Below the pieces are notes generated by a model. That model did not search any database. It was not told the DNA's origin and was given only the letters and a program-made list of their open reading frames with translations. The position numbers and the translations under genes are program-made. A stretch of 64,000 bases of DNA. Origin: Aquibacillus rhizosphaerae. Its GTDB lineage: Bacteria; Bacillota; Bacilli; Bacillales; Amphibacillaceae. Location of the stretch: contig NZ_JASTZU010000051.1 in NCBI RefSeq assembly GCF_030282825.1, forward strand, positions 57,548 to 121,547, read 5' to 3'. Shown here piece after piece: positions 26,000 to 34,346 of the stretch (the stretch's first letter is position 1; each line of letters starts with the position of its first letter).

Positions 26000-26010
26000 G
26001 AGTGGCAATA
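26000..26010 (+). other. Candidate right attachment core
   Basis: GAGTGGCAATA repeats the guaA 3' end motif at 23068 with one mismatch, in the same orientation. It lies between the last island gene and the pbuG control region. Confidence 0.5.
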
Positions 26011-26022
26011 ATTAAATTACTT

Positions 26023-26055
26023 AAAAGGCATAGATAAAGCTAATCTATGTCTTTT
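26023..26055. terminator. Hairpin at island/pbuG junction
   Basis: AAAAGGCATAGAT and ATCTATGTCTTTT pair over 13 positions with one G-U around AAAGCTA, followed by ATTTT. It may insulate pbuG from the island or be the element's own terminator. Confidence 0.5.
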
Positions 26056-26065
26056 ATTTTGGTTT

Positions 26066-26105
26066 ATAACCGAACGTTATAATATATAATAATAAGAACA
26101 TTCGC
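26066..26105. promoter_or_regulatory. PurR box pair upstream of pbuG
   Basis: ATAACCGAACGTTAT contains the PurBox core CCGAAC. An inverted, weaker box, GAACATTCG (CGAATGTTC on the other strand), follows about 16 bases later. The pair lies just before the -35 element, the arrangement bound by the Bacillus purine repressor PurR. Confidence 0.7.
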
Positions 26106-26113
26106 TTTCAGGA

Positions 26114-26142
26114 TTGACTACTTGCTAGTTCCCTAGTATTAT
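26114..26142 (+). promoter_or_regulatory. pbuG promoter
   Basis: TTGACT and TATTAT are separated by 17 bases. The promoter stands between the PurR boxes and the guanine riboswitch. Confidence 0.8.
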
Positions 26143-26172
26143 AGAATTTGTATTTATAATATTTATTTGAGA

Positions 26173-26244
26173 ACCGTCGTATAGTTTTGGGAATATGGCC
26201 CATGAGTTTCTACCGGACTACCGTAAATTGGTCTGACTACGAAG
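26173..26244 (+). promoter_or_regulatory. Guanine riboswitch aptamer upstream of pbuG
   Basis: It has the purine aptamer pattern: a CGTCGTATAG/CTACGAAG closing region, a GAATATGG loop, GTTTCTACC and a CCGTAAA loop. C in CTGACTACG at the ligand-reading position indicates guanine. Confidence 0.93.
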
Positions 26245-26299
26245 AAGAGTAAACATTATCAAGTAATGTGTTTGAATCTTCTGAATAGTTTAAGGTAGG

Positions 26300-26329
26300 C
26301 ACTCTTGGTATATCAGGAGTGTTTTTTTG
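26300..26329 (+). terminator. pbuG riboswitch terminator
   Basis: CACTCTTG and CAGGAGTG pair (one G-U) around GTATAT, followed by seven T. A second hairpin, AAACATTA/TAATGTGTTT within AGAAG/CTTCT, lies between aptamer and terminator. Confidence 0.85.
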
Positions 26330-26371
26330 TTTTTCATAACAACGACGCTATAAAAAAGAGGAGGAATACAG

Positions 26372-27679
26372 ATGAAAAAGTATTTCCAGTTTGAAGAGTT
26401 AGGAACAAATTTTCGTAAGGAGTCAATGGCTGGTGTTACAACTTTCTTAGCAATGGCTTATATTTTATTCGTTAATCCAGACATGTTATCTGCAACAGGA
26501 ATGGATCAAGGTGCTATCTTTACTGCAACGGCACTTGCAGCGGCTGTTGGTACGTTAATTATGGGTCTGCTAGCTAAATATCCAGTTGCATTAGCACCGG
26601 GCATGGGGTTAAATGCATTTTTCACGTTTACGGTTGTTATTGGGTTTGGTGTTGCATGGGAAACAGCATTAGCAGGTGTACTAGTTTCAGGTCTTATTTT
26701 TATAGTTTTAACATTTACTGGTGTTCGTGAAAAGGTTATAAATGCCATACCTGCTAACTTAAAGCTAGCAGTTGGTGCTGGTATTGGTTTGTTTATTGCT
26801 TTTATCGGTTTTCAAAATGCTGAAATTATTGTAAATGATGATTCTACTTTGGTTGCGTTAGGAGATTTAACAAATGGTCCTACGTTACTTGCTATTTTCG
26901 GTATTATTGTAACAGTTATCCTTCTTGCTGCTAATGTAAAAGGCGGTGTATTTTATGGAATGATTATCACTGCAATTGCAGGAATGATTGTCGGCCAAAT
27001 CGCTCCACCAACTAGTATTGGTGATATTGTTGGTCCAGTTCCAAGCTTAGGTCCAACGTTCGGTCAAGCGGTTTTACACTTGAATGAAGTATTTACAGGT
27101 CAAATGATTATTGTTATTTTAACTTTCTTGTTTGTAGACTTTTTTGATACTGCAGGTACGTTAGTGGCTGTTGCTTCTAAGGCAGGATTGATGAAAGATA
27201 ATAAGCTTCCACGTGCTGGTAAAGCATTATTTGCTGACTCGGCTGCAACGGTAGTGGGTGCAGTACTAGGTACGTCAACAACTACTTCTTATGTAGAGTC
27301 AACAACTGGTGTTAGTGCTGGTGGACGTAGTGGTTTTGCATCTGTTGTTACAGCTGGGATGTTCTTACTAGCGCTTGTATTTTCACCACTATTAGCTATG
27401 GTTACTTCTGCAGTAACTGCACCTGCGTTAATCATTGTTGGTGTACTAATGTGTTCCTCATTAAAAGATATTGAATGGGATAAATTTGAAATTGCGGTTC
27501 CAGCTTTCTTAACAATTATTACTATGCCACTTGCATATAGTATTGCCACTGGTATTGCGATTGGTTTTGTATTTTATCCTATTACAATGGTAGTTAAAGG
27601 AAAAGCAAAAGAAATAAATCCGATTATGTGGGTGTTATTCGTAATCTTTGTCCTTTACTTTATTTTCCTAGTTGAATAA
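26372..27679 (+). CDS. pbuG: Guanine/hypoxanthine permease (AzgA-type NCS2 family)
   Basis: The 435-residue membrane protein has about 12-14 hydrophobic helices and the AzgA-family segments GVTTFLAMAYILFVNP, PGMGLNAFFTF and DFFDTAGTL. It imports hypoxanthine and guanine by proton symport in known relatives. It lies downstream of PurR boxes, a promoter and a guanine riboswitch, so both purine signals should lower its expression. In B. subtilis pbuG directly follows guaA; here an accessory island separates them. GAGGAGG precedes the ATG. Confidence 0.96.
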   Translation: MKKYFQFEELGTNFRKESMAGVTTFLAMAYILFVNPDMLSATGMDQGAIFTATALAAAVGTLIMGLLAKYPVALAPGMGLNAFFTFTVVIGFGVAWETALAGVLVSGLIFIVLTFTGVREKVINAIPANLKLAVGAGIGLFIAFIGFQNAEIIVNDDSTLVALGDLTNGPTLLAIFGIIVTVILLAANVKGGVFYGMIITAIAGMIVGQIAPPTSIGDIVGPVPSLGPTFGQAVLHLNEVFTGQMIIVILTFLFVDFFDTAGTLVAVASKAGLMKDNKLPRAGKALFADSAATVVGAVLGTSTTTSYVESTTGVSAGGRSGFASVVTAGMFLLALVFSPLLAMVTSAVTAPALIIVGVLMCSSLKDIEWDKFEIAVPAFLTIITMPLAYSIATGIAIGFVFYPITMVVKGKAKEINPIMWVLFVIFVLYFIFLVE

Positions 27680-27687
27680 ATTATAGT

Positions 27688-27724
27688 AAAAAAGCTTTGA
27701 CCAATTTTTGGTCAAAGCTTTTTT
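27688..27724. terminator. Bidirectional terminator between pbuG and hsp20
   Basis: AAAAAAGCTTTGACC and GGTCAAAGCTTTTTT are perfect arms around AATTTTT, with A and T runs on the two sides. It can serve both convergent genes. Confidence 0.95.
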
Positions 27725-27781
27725 GGTTATTTGCATTTTGTTGATAAAGGACATGTAAATTAGTGCTAAAGCGCTTAGGCG

Positions 27782-28216
27782 TTAGTTATCCTCTAAATTT
27801 TTTATTTCAAGTCGACTTTTTTTAGTGCCTTCTTTAACCAATCTGTGTAGTTGAAGCACTAGCAACCCATGTTGGTAGGTTGCGTTTATTTTGTCCTTTC
27901 TTACTGGATAGGGGAGTTCTACTTTTCTCTCAAAGACCCCTTGAATAATTTCATCTTTAATTACTTCTCCACCAGAATGATTGATATCAATCATTCCTTT
28001 TAGCTCTAATGTAGCATAATCCACAAACACATCCACCTTCTCTAAATCCTTTACTCCAGGTAAATTCACATAACAGATTAATTCGTTTTCAAACTTGTAT
28101 AGGTTGATCTGAGGAACGGGTGGTTTTAAAACATCTTCAAATTCATTCCAAAAAGTATCCCCAAAAAAATTATCCATGTTCTTTTTCCAATCACCCATAT
28201 TTCGAAATGGATCCAT
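27782..28216 (-). CDS. Small heat-shock protein, Hsp20/alpha-crystallin family
   Basis: The 144-residue protein has an alpha-crystallin domain (about 36-128), seen in YVNLPGV, the strand VFVDYATLELKG and the late VELPYPVRKDKINATYQHGL block, where the usual A-x-x-x-n-G-V-L motif reads ATYQHGLLVL. Hsp20 proteins hold unfolding proteins without ATP, and Bacillus has spore-coat relatives. The N-terminus has the WxxFxxx-rich start common to Bacillaceae members. It is monocistronic, convergent with pbuG, and not part of the B. subtilis order here. Ribosome site GAAAGGAG precedes the ATG. Confidence 0.88.
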   Translation of the reverse strand: MDPFRNMGDWKKNMDNFFGDTFWNEFEDVLKPPVPQINLYKFENELICYVNLPGVKDLEKVDVFVDYATLELKGMIDINHSGGEVIKDEIIQGVFERKVELPYPVRKDKINATYQHGLLVLQLHRLVKEGTKKSRLEIKNLEDN

Positions 28217-28428
28217 TAAAATGCTCCTTTCAGATGTACAAAAAATGTAGTTGGTACTTATTATAGTTGTGGTTTCTCATGTTTGGCGAAAAAGATAAGA
28301 ATGCGATATAGTGTATGCATATGTTTTTATATAGGTGAATACCTATAACCGATAATTTCTTCTTACAAGGTTAAATAAACTTAATTTGAGGGAAAATAGA
28401 ATTAATATGAATATTAGGAGGGTTTTGT

Positions 28429-29016
28429 GTGCTGGATAATGCAATCATTATGATTATAATCATCTTAGTCATTAACATATTTTATGTTTCATTTTCAACA
28501 CTTAGGGTGATATTGACATTAAAAGGTAGAAGGTACATTGCTGCGATGATAGGAATGTTTGAGATTACGATCTATACATTGGGGCTTGGCCTTGTATTAA
28601 ATAACCTTGATCGAATTGAAAATCTTATTGCTTATGCGATTGGTTATGGTATTGGTGTTATTGTTGGCTCTAAAATAGAGGAGAAATTGGCTCTGGGGTA
28701 TATAACTGTAAATGTTATATCATCCAATCCAGATATTGAGTTCACGAAAAAATTACGAGAAAAGGGCTATGGTGTTACGAGTTGGTATGCTTATGGAATG
28801 GAGGGCGACCGATTATCGATGCAAATTCTAACACCTAGAAAATACGAATTATTGTTATATGAAGCAATAAAGGAGTTAGATCCAAAAGCATTTATCATTG
28901 CTTATGAACCAAAACAAATTCATGGCGGTTTTTGGGTGAAGCAAGTGAGGAAAGGGCGTCTATTCAAAAATGTCAAAAAAACAGAAGAAAATCAAAAACA
29001 GCAAAAAGAAATTTGA
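28429..29016 (+). CDS. yebE: UPF0316/DUF2179 membrane protein
   Basis: The 195-residue protein has three hydrophobic helices in the first 90 residues and a cytoplasmic DUF2179 domain (about 100-175, from [11 protein letters not shown] to [12 protein letters not shown]). DUF2179 is a ferredoxin-like domain of unknown ligand. Start GTG at 28429 follows AGGAGGGT. The order yebE-yebG-purE matches B. subtilis. It overlaps yebG by 47 bases, so translation of the two is coupled. Function is unknown. Confidence 0.9.
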   Translation: MLDNAIIMIIIILVINIFYVSFSTLRVILTLKGRRYIAAMIGMFEITIYTLGLGLVLNNLDRIENLIAYAIGYGIGVIVGSKIEEKLALGYITVNVISSNPDIEFTKKLREKGYGVTSWYAYGMEGDRLSMQILTPRKYELLLYEAIKELDPKAFIIAYEPKQIHGGFWVKQVRKGRLFKNVKKTEENQKQQKEI

Positions 29017-29197
29017 ATTACTTCCTAATGAAACAATTGATCAGTGTATCGACAGAATAAAGCGTGAAGGGTTTGTGCCAGTGAGAAGAGTAGAAGAACC
29101 TGTATTTCAAGAAGTAAAACATGATGGGCAAATTACTTATGAACCCGTTGGCAGGAAAGTGGTCTTCGATGCATTTCCAGTAGAATCCGAACGATAA
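28970..29197 (+). CDS. yebG: NETI-motif small protein
   Basis: The 75-residue protein has a lysine-rich start, the NETI motif ([17 protein letters not shown]) and a conserved [11 protein letters not shown] stretch, matching YebG of Bacillus. No function is assigned to the family. It overlaps the end of yebE by 47 bases in another frame and its last codons carry the first PurR box of the pur operon. AGGAAAGGG lies about 14 bases upstream of the ATG, a little far. Confidence 0.88.
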   Translation: MSKKQKKIKNSKKKFELLPNETIDQCIDRIKREGFVPVRRVEEPVFQEVKHDGQITYEPVGRKVVFDAFPVESER

Positions 29198-29227
29198 AAA
29201 AAATAGTCTATATATTGTTCGATATTT
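29184..29227. promoter_or_regulatory. PurR box pair upstream of the pur operon
   Basis: AATCCGAACGAT (29184-29195) matches the PurBox core. The inverted partner ATATTGTTCGATATT follows about 17 bases later. The first box lies in the yebG 3' end and the second abuts the -35. Confidence 0.78.
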
Positions 29228-29228
29228 A

Positions 29229-29257
29229 TTGACCGTAATCCTAATACTTGTTATCAT
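29229..29257 (+). promoter_or_regulatory. pur operon promoter
   Basis: TTGACC and TATCAT are separated by 17 bases. The leader from here to purE is about 460 bases. Confidence 0.82.
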
Positions 29258-29298
29258 AGATATGCACTTAATAAAAATTTAATTAAATATTCGATGTA

Positions 29299-29365
29299 CC
29301 TCATATAATTTCGGGAATATGGCCCGATTGTCTCTACCCATTACCGTAAATGATGGACTATGAGG
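29299..29365 (+). promoter_or_regulatory. Guanine riboswitch aptamer of the pur operon
   Basis: CCTCATATAAT and ACTATGAGG close the aptamer. The arms are TCGGG/CCCGA with a GAATATGG loop and CCCATT/GATGG with a CCGTAAA loop. The ligand-reading base is C in GGACTATG, so guanine is expected. Confidence 0.95.
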
Positions 29366-29583
29366 GAAGATGGATCATTGCATATTGTGCGTAATTTTGG
29401 AGAGCACTTAGTCTTGAAATCGATATGGATTAAAGTTGCTTTCTACTATTGAATTGAATGCTAGCACGTTGGTTTTCCTAATGAGTATAATCACTATTCA
29501 TGATTCAACGGCTAATTAACCTTCAACGTGCAGTACACAACCATGCTAATGATTATTACGAATGCATATAAGTGATTTACGTA

Positions 29584-29627
29584 TGCCTATTCATCTTCTC
29601 TCTACAAGAGATGAATAGGCATTTTTC
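29584..29627 (+). terminator. pur operon leader terminator
   Basis: TGCCTATTCATCT and AGATGAATAGGCA are perfect arms around a 12-base loop, followed by TTTTTC. The upstream segment TACGTATGC could compete for the left arm as antiterminator. A distant pair GCACGTTG (29464) / CAACGTGC (29523) lies between the aptamer and the terminator. Confidence 0.88.
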
Positions 29628-29721
29628 TATGCAAAAATCTTAAATTAGTAATGGAAACCTTTATAATTGAATGAAAATGATGCGAAATTTATCAAATTAT
29701 GTTTAAGAAAAGAGGGGTTTA

Positions 29722-30213
29722 ATGACTGATGTTGGTGTCGTAATGGGAAGTCTTTCCGATTGGGAAACGATGAAGAATACGTGCATTGTGCTAGAAGAGT
29801 TGGGTATCTCATTTGAAAAAGAGATTATTTCGGCTCACCGTACACCTGATGATATGTTCAGCTACGCGGAGGGAGCAAGAGATAGAGGGATAAAAGTTAT
29901 TATTGCCGGTGCAGGTGGGGCTGCCCATTTACCTGGTATGATTGCAGCGAAAACGACTTTGCCGGTAATTGGAGTTCCTGTTCAATCAAAAGCACTTAAT
30001 GGATTAGATTCATTGTTATCAATTGTTCAAATGCCTGGCGGTGTACCGGTGGCAACGGTGGCAATTGGGGATGCTGGAGCAAAAAATGCTGGTATTTTAG
30101 CTACACAAATACTAGGGTCATTCGATAAAGATGTTGCTGCGAGATTAGTAGATTATCAGATGAATATGAAAGAAAAAGTAGAAGAGATGAGGGAACAACT
30201 TGCGACAAAATAG
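29722..30213 (+). CDS. purE: N5-carboxyaminoimidazole ribonucleotide mutase
   Basis: PurE converts N5-CAIR, made by PurK, to CAIR in purine synthesis. The 163-residue protein has the class I signature: GSLSDWETM (9-17), SAHRTPDDM, and [12 protein letters not shown] (about 71-82), with His in SAHR as the expected catalytic residue. It is the first gene of the operon after the riboswitch leader. AGAGGGG precedes the ATG. Its end overlaps the purK start by 14 bases. Confidence 0.97.
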   Translation: MTDVGVVMGSLSDWETMKNTCIVLEELGISFEKEIISAHRTPDDMFSYAEGARDRGIKVIIAGAGGAAHLPGMIAAKTTLPVIGVPVQSKALNGLDSLLSIVQMPGGVPVATVAIGDAGAKNAGILATQILGSFDKDVAARLVDYQMNMKEKVEEMREQLATK

Positions 30214-31321
30214 ATTGCTATATAGATCTACGATAGGAATTGTTGGTGGAGGACAGTTAGGTAGAATGATGGCTACAGCAGCAAAGCATATGGGGTACCG
30301 GGTAGTTGTTTTAGACCCAACACCTGATTGTCCAACTGCTCAAGTGAGTGATCAGCAAATTGTAGCAGATTATGCAGATATGAATGCGATCAAGCAGTTA
30401 GCTGAAAAAAGTGATGTAGTCACGTACGAATTTGAAAATGTTGACCTTGCATCAGCAAATTATTTACAAGAAAAGGGATTACTCCCCCAAGGTTCGGAGT
30501 TATTACGTATTACACAAGATCGTGAAAATGAAAAACAAGTTATGCTGGAAAAAGGATTACCTATTTCTACCTTTTCCATTGTATCTGACAGAACACAGCT
30601 GGAAGATGCACTACAAAAGATAGGCACTCCGTCTGTTTTGAAAACATGCACTGGTGGTTACGATGGTAAGGGCCAAATGAAATTAGATACAAAAGCAGAT
30701 ATCGAACAAGCAGCGGATTTCATTGCTAAAAATGGTCGATGTATTTTAGAACAATGGGTTACGTTTGATAAAGAAATATCTGTGGTGTTTACTCGTTCGA
30801 TTCATGGAGAAGTAAGTATATTTCCAGTTGCTGAAAACCAACATAAACATCATATTTTACATAAAACGATTGCTCCTGCACGAATATCCAATACGGTAAG
30901 GAATAAAGCTGTAGAAGCAGCCCAAGTCGTTGCTGAGAGTATTGATGTTGTTGGAACATTTGCGGTTGAAATGTTCGTAAGTGGTGATGATATCTTTATA
31001 AATGAAATGGCGCCAAGGCCACATAACTCTGGTCATTATACCATTGAAGCGTGTAATGTATCGCAATTTGAGCAACATATCCGTGCCATATGTGGACTGC
31101 CTCTTGCACCAGTATTATTTCATGGTGCAGCGATCATGATTAATTTACTGGGGGAAGATGTAGAGCCATTTATGAAGAGGATAGAGGACCTTGAAGGTGC
31201 GCATATTCACATGTACGGCAAACAAGAAAACAAACCGAAGCGGAAGATGGGCCATATCACGTTTGTCGCTAATCAGTTAGCTGAACTAGACAAGATAATT
31301 GAAAAAATAAACGAAGTATAA
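30200..31321 (+). CDS. purK: N5-carboxyaminoimidazole ribonucleotide synthase (ATP-grasp)
   Basis: PurK carboxylates AIR with bicarbonate and ATP. The 373-residue protein has an N-terminal nucleotide-binding fold ([11 protein letters not shown]), the ATP-grasp central part ([24 protein letters not shown]) and the C-terminal [18 protein letters not shown]. The start is TTG at 30200, overlapping purE, with GAGGGAA upstream; the protein begins aligning within ten residues, which supports it. It pairs with PurE for the two-step route. Confidence 0.96.
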   Translation: MRQNRLLYRSTIGIVGGGQLGRMMATAAKHMGYRVVVLDPTPDCPTAQVSDQQIVADYADMNAIKQLAEKSDVVTYEFENVDLASANYLQEKGLLPQGSELLRITQDRENEKQVMLEKGLPISTFSIVSDRTQLEDALQKIGTPSVLKTCTGGYDGKGQMKLDTKADIEQAADFIAKNGRCILEQWVTFDKEISVVFTRSIHGEVSIFPVAENQHKHHILHKTIAPARISNTVRNKAVEAAQVVAESIDVVGTFAVEMFVSGDDIFINEMAPRPHNSGHYTIEACNVSQFEQHIRAICGLPLAPVLFHGAAIMINLLGEDVEPFMKRIEDLEGAHIHMYGKQENKPKRKMGHITFVANQLAELDKIIEKINEV

Positions 31322-31352
31322 AAAATATAAAAGTAACAGTAGGAGGAAACAT

Positions 31353-32648
31353 ATGATAAACCGCTATACTCGAGAAGAAATGGGTACTATTTGGACGGAC
31401 GAAAATCGTTTTAAAGCATGGTTAGAAGTGGAGATACTAGCATGTGAGGCTTGGAGTGAACTAGGAGTTATTCCTAAAGAAGACGTTGATAAGTTGCGCA
31501 AAAACGCTTCCTTTGATGTCGATCGAATCTTAGAAATTGAGCAAGAAACACGACATGACGTGGTTGCTTTTACGCGTGCAGTATCAGAAACGCTAGGTGA
31601 GGAAAGAAAATGGGTGCATTATGGACTTACTTCCACAGATGTTGTGGATACAGCTCTATCGTTTGTATTAAAGCAAGCAAACGAGATTTTGCGTAAAGAT
31701 ATCGAGCGCTTTGTCGATATTTTGGCCGAAAAAGCGAAAGAACATAAACATACAGTTATGATGGGAAGAACGCATGGTGTTCATGCGGAACCAACTACAT
31801 TTGGTTTAAAAATGGCTTTATGGTATGAAGAAATGAAACGAAACCTGGAAAGATTTAATGCTGCAGCAAAAACAATTGAAACAGGCAAACTATCTGGAGC
31901 AGTTGGTACGTATGCAAATATCGATCCATTTGTAGAAAAATATGTGTGCGAAAAGCTAGGACTTGCGCCAGCTCCTGTATCGACACAAACGTTACAACGT
32001 GACCGTCATGCACACTATATGTCAACCATCGCATTAGTTGCTGCATCGATTGAAAAGTTTGCAACGGAAATCCGCGGCTTACAAAAGACGGAAACGAGAG
32101 AAGTAGAAGAGTTTTTTGCTAAAGGTCAAAAAGGCTCATCTGCAATGCCACATAAGAGAAATCCGATTGGGTCTGAGAACATGACTGGAATGGCGAGAGT
32201 GATTCGTGGATATATGATAACAGCATATGAAAATGTGGCATTATGGCATGAACGTGACATTTCCCATTCATCTGCTGAACGTGTCATTTTACCGGATGCG
32301 ACGATTGCGCTGAATTATATGTTAAACCGATTTTCCAATATCGTGAAGAACCTAACTGTTTTTCCAGAAAACATGAAAAAGAATATCGACAGAACATACG
32401 GTGTCATCTTTTCCCAACGTGTACTTTTATCATTGATTGATCAAGGCATGAGCAGAGAAGCAGCCTATGATATTGTACAACCAACAGCAATGAAGGCGTG
32501 GGAAAATGGTATTCAATTTAGAGAGTTGATTGAAGCAGAAGATAAAATCACAGCCACCTTAACAGCAGAACAAATCGCGGATTGCTTTGACTACACATAC
32601 CATTTAAAAAATGTCGATCAAATTTTCGATAAAATTGGTCTTCAATAA
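31353..32648 (+). CDS. purB: Adenylosuccinate lyase
   Basis: PurB cleaves SAICAR to AICAR and adenylosuccinate to AMP, each with loss of fumarate. The 431-residue protein has the family loop [16 protein letters not shown] with the catalytic Ser, the TSTDVVDTA region, and the [13 protein letters not shown] segment with catalytic His. GTAGGAGGAAA precedes the ATG. It sits 31 bases after purK. Confidence 0.97.
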   Translation: MINRYTREEMGTIWTDENRFKAWLEVEILACEAWSELGVIPKEDVDKLRKNASFDVDRILEIEQETRHDVVAFTRAVSETLGEERKWVHYGLTSTDVVDTALSFVLKQANEILRKDIERFVDILAEKAKEHKHTVMMGRTHGVHAEPTTFGLKMALWYEEMKRNLERFNAAAKTIETGKLSGAVGTYANIDPFVEKYVCEKLGLAPAPVSTQTLQRDRHAHYMSTIALVAASIEKFATEIRGLQKTETREVEEFFAKGQKGSSAMPHKRNPIGSENMTGMARVIRGYMITAYENVALWHERDISHSSAERVILPDATIALNYMLNRFSNIVKNLTVFPENMKKNIDRTYGVIFSQRVLLSLIDQGMSREAAYDIVQPTAMKAWENGIQFRELIEAEDKITATLTAEQIADCFDYTYHLKNVDQIFDKIGLQ

Positions 32649-32698
32649 TTTAAAAGTTCGAATCTGGTCTAACAAATCTATTTAATGAGGTGAACTAG

Positions 32699-33412
32699 GT
32701 GAAGGGGAATCTTTTATACGAAGGTAAGGCGAAGCAAGTTTTTAAAGTGAAAGATAATGAAACACAACTTGTTCTTTCTTACAAAAATGACGCAACGGCA
32801 TTTAATGGTCAAAAAAAGGCTAGTTTTACAGGTAAGGGGAAATACAATAATTTAATCTCAGCCAAAGTATTTGAATATTTACTTGAAAAAGGTATCAATA
32901 GCCATTATAAGAGAGCATTGAATGACACCGAACAATTAGTGGAAAAAACGACGATTGTTCCAATTGAAGTTGTTGTTCGTAATATTGCTGCAGGTAGTAT
33001 TACAAGGCGCCTCGGTATAGCAGAAAAGACTGTTTTCGCTTCACCGTTAGTTGAACTTTATTATAAAAAAGACGAACTCGATGATCCCATCATCAATGAT
33101 CAACATGTATTTATCTTAACAGATGCAACGGAATTAGAATTAAAGCAAATAAAAGCAATAGCCTTAAACGTTAATACACACTTAAAGGAATTCTTTACAG
33201 GAGTTAACTTAACCTTAGTTGACTTTAAGTTAGAATTCGGTAGAGATGCATTAGGTAACATCATTCTTTCGGATGAAATATCACCTGACACGTGTAGACT
33301 ATGGGATAAAGATACAGGCGAAAAGATGGATAAAGATGTGTTTCGTGAAGATACAGGTGATCTGTTAGAAGTGTACGATAAGATTCTAAAACGACTGGAG
33401 GCAGTAAAATGA
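32699..33412 (+). CDS. purC: SAICAR synthetase
   Basis: PurC joins CAIR and aspartate with ATP. The 237-residue protein shows LLYEGKAKQVF (ATP loop), VVRNIAAGSITRRLG, LVDFKLEFGRD and DEISPDTCRLWD, all family marks. The start is GTG at 32699 after GAGGTGA. Its last four bases overlap the purS ATG. Confidence 0.97.
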   Translation: MKGNLLYEGKAKQVFKVKDNETQLVLSYKNDATAFNGQKKASFTGKGKYNNLISAKVFEYLLEKGINSHYKRALNDTEQLVEKTTIVPIEVVVRNIAAGSITRRLGIAEKTVFASPLVELYYKKDELDDPIINDQHVFILTDATELELKQIKAIALNVNTHLKEFFTGVNLTLVDFKLEFGRDALGNIILSDEISPDTCRLWDKDTGEKMDKDVFREDTGDLLEVYDKILKRLEAVK

Positions 33413-33666
33413 AAATGAAAAAAGTTAAAATCTATATCACATTAAAGCAAGGGGTTCTTGACCCTCAGGGGAAAGCGGTGCAAGATTCATTAAACACATT
33501 AGGTTATTCTGAGGTTTTGAATGCTCGAGTTGGTAAGTATATGGAGCTAACATTAGACGACAGTGTTGATGTTGAGAAACAAGTAGAAGATATGTGTGCA
33601 AAATTACTTGCTAATCCAGTTATTGAAGATTATCAGTACACCGTTGAGGAGGGTATTGCTCAGTGA
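33409..33666 (+). CDS. purS: Phosphoribosylformylglycinamidine synthase subunit PurS
   Basis: PurS is the small structural subunit that couples PurQ to PurL in Gram-positive FGAM synthase. The 85-residue protein has [18 protein letters not shown] [15 protein letters not shown] and ends in [14 protein letters not shown] eight bases before the ATG at 33409 supports that start; a second in-frame ATG two codons later is also possible. It overlaps purC by four bases and purQ by four. Confidence 0.95.
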   Translation: MKMKKVKIYITLKQGVLDPQGKAVQDSLNTLGYSEVLNARVGKYMELTLDDSVDVEKQVEDMCAKLLANPVIEDYQYTVEEGIAQ

Positions 33667-34346
33667 AATTTGCAGTAATCGTATTTCCTGGATCCAATTG
33701 TGACAGAGACATGTATTACGCTGCCAAGGATGCGTTAGGAGCGGAAGCAGAATTAGTCTGGTATCAGACTGCTAATCTAGAAAACTATGATGCTATTTTA
33801 ATACCAGGTGGATTTTCATATGGCGATTATTTAAGAACTGGTGCCATTGCATCTACCTCACATATTGTTAATGAGATAAAGCAACAAGCAGAGCGTGGTA
33901 CACCGGTTCTAGGTGTTTGCAATGGTTTCCAAATTTTATTGGAAGCTGGTCTTTTACCTGGTGCGATGCTAAGAAATAAAAACTTGAAATTCATGTGTCA
34001 CTTTGAGGAGTTAATTGTAGAAAACAGTAATACGATGTTTACTTCGGCATATGAGAGTAAGCAGATGATCTCTTTACCGATCGCTCATGGCGAAGGAAAC
34101 TACTATTGTGATGATGCAACGCTTGATCAGTTAAAAGAAAATAACCAAATTGTATTTACTTATGCGAGCAATCCGAATGGATCGATAAATGATATTGCTG
34201 GAATTATTAATGAAGCAGGCAATGTACTAGGCATGATGCCACACCCTGAACGTGCGGTTGAAAGTTTACTAGGCTCTGCTGACGGTCTCGAGCTTTTTAA
34301 ATCAGTTCTGAATAATTGGAGGGAAACATATGTTGCAGGCGCCTGA
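33663..34346 (+). CDS. purQ: Phosphoribosylformylglycinamidine synthase glutaminase subunit
   Basis: PurQ releases ammonia from glutamine for PurL. The 227-residue class I amidotransferase has nucleophile Cys in VLGVCNGFQ, and later MPHPERAVE with the His and Glu of the triad. The oxyanion strand is [14 protein letters not shown]. Start GTG at 33663 overlaps the purS stop and follows GAGGAGGG. It overlaps purL by 17 bases. Confidence 0.97.
   Translation: MKFAVIVFPGSNCDRDMYYAAKDALGAEAELVWYQTANLENYDAILIPGGFSYGDYLRTGAIASTSHIVNEIKQQAERGTPVLGVCNGFQILLEAGLLPGAMLRNKNLKFMCHFEELIVENSNTMFTSAYESKQMISLPIAHGEGNYYCDDATLDQLKENNQIVFTYASNPNGSINDIAGIINEAGNVLGMMPHPERAVESLLGSADGLELFKSVLNNWRETYVAGA

Larger units (their letters stand above)
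23068..26010. mobile_element. Decayed integrated element at the guaA 3' end
   Basis: B. subtilis has pbuG next to guaA; here about 2.9 kb of minus-strand accessory genes intervenes. The left border is GAGTGGGAATA in the last guaA codons and the right border is GAGTGGCAATA at 26000, one mismatch in 11. A tyrosine-recombinase 3' fragment lies at 24151. The 3' end of guaA is a known integration site for genomic islands. The element appears immobile, since only the recombinase tail remains. Confidence 0.6.
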
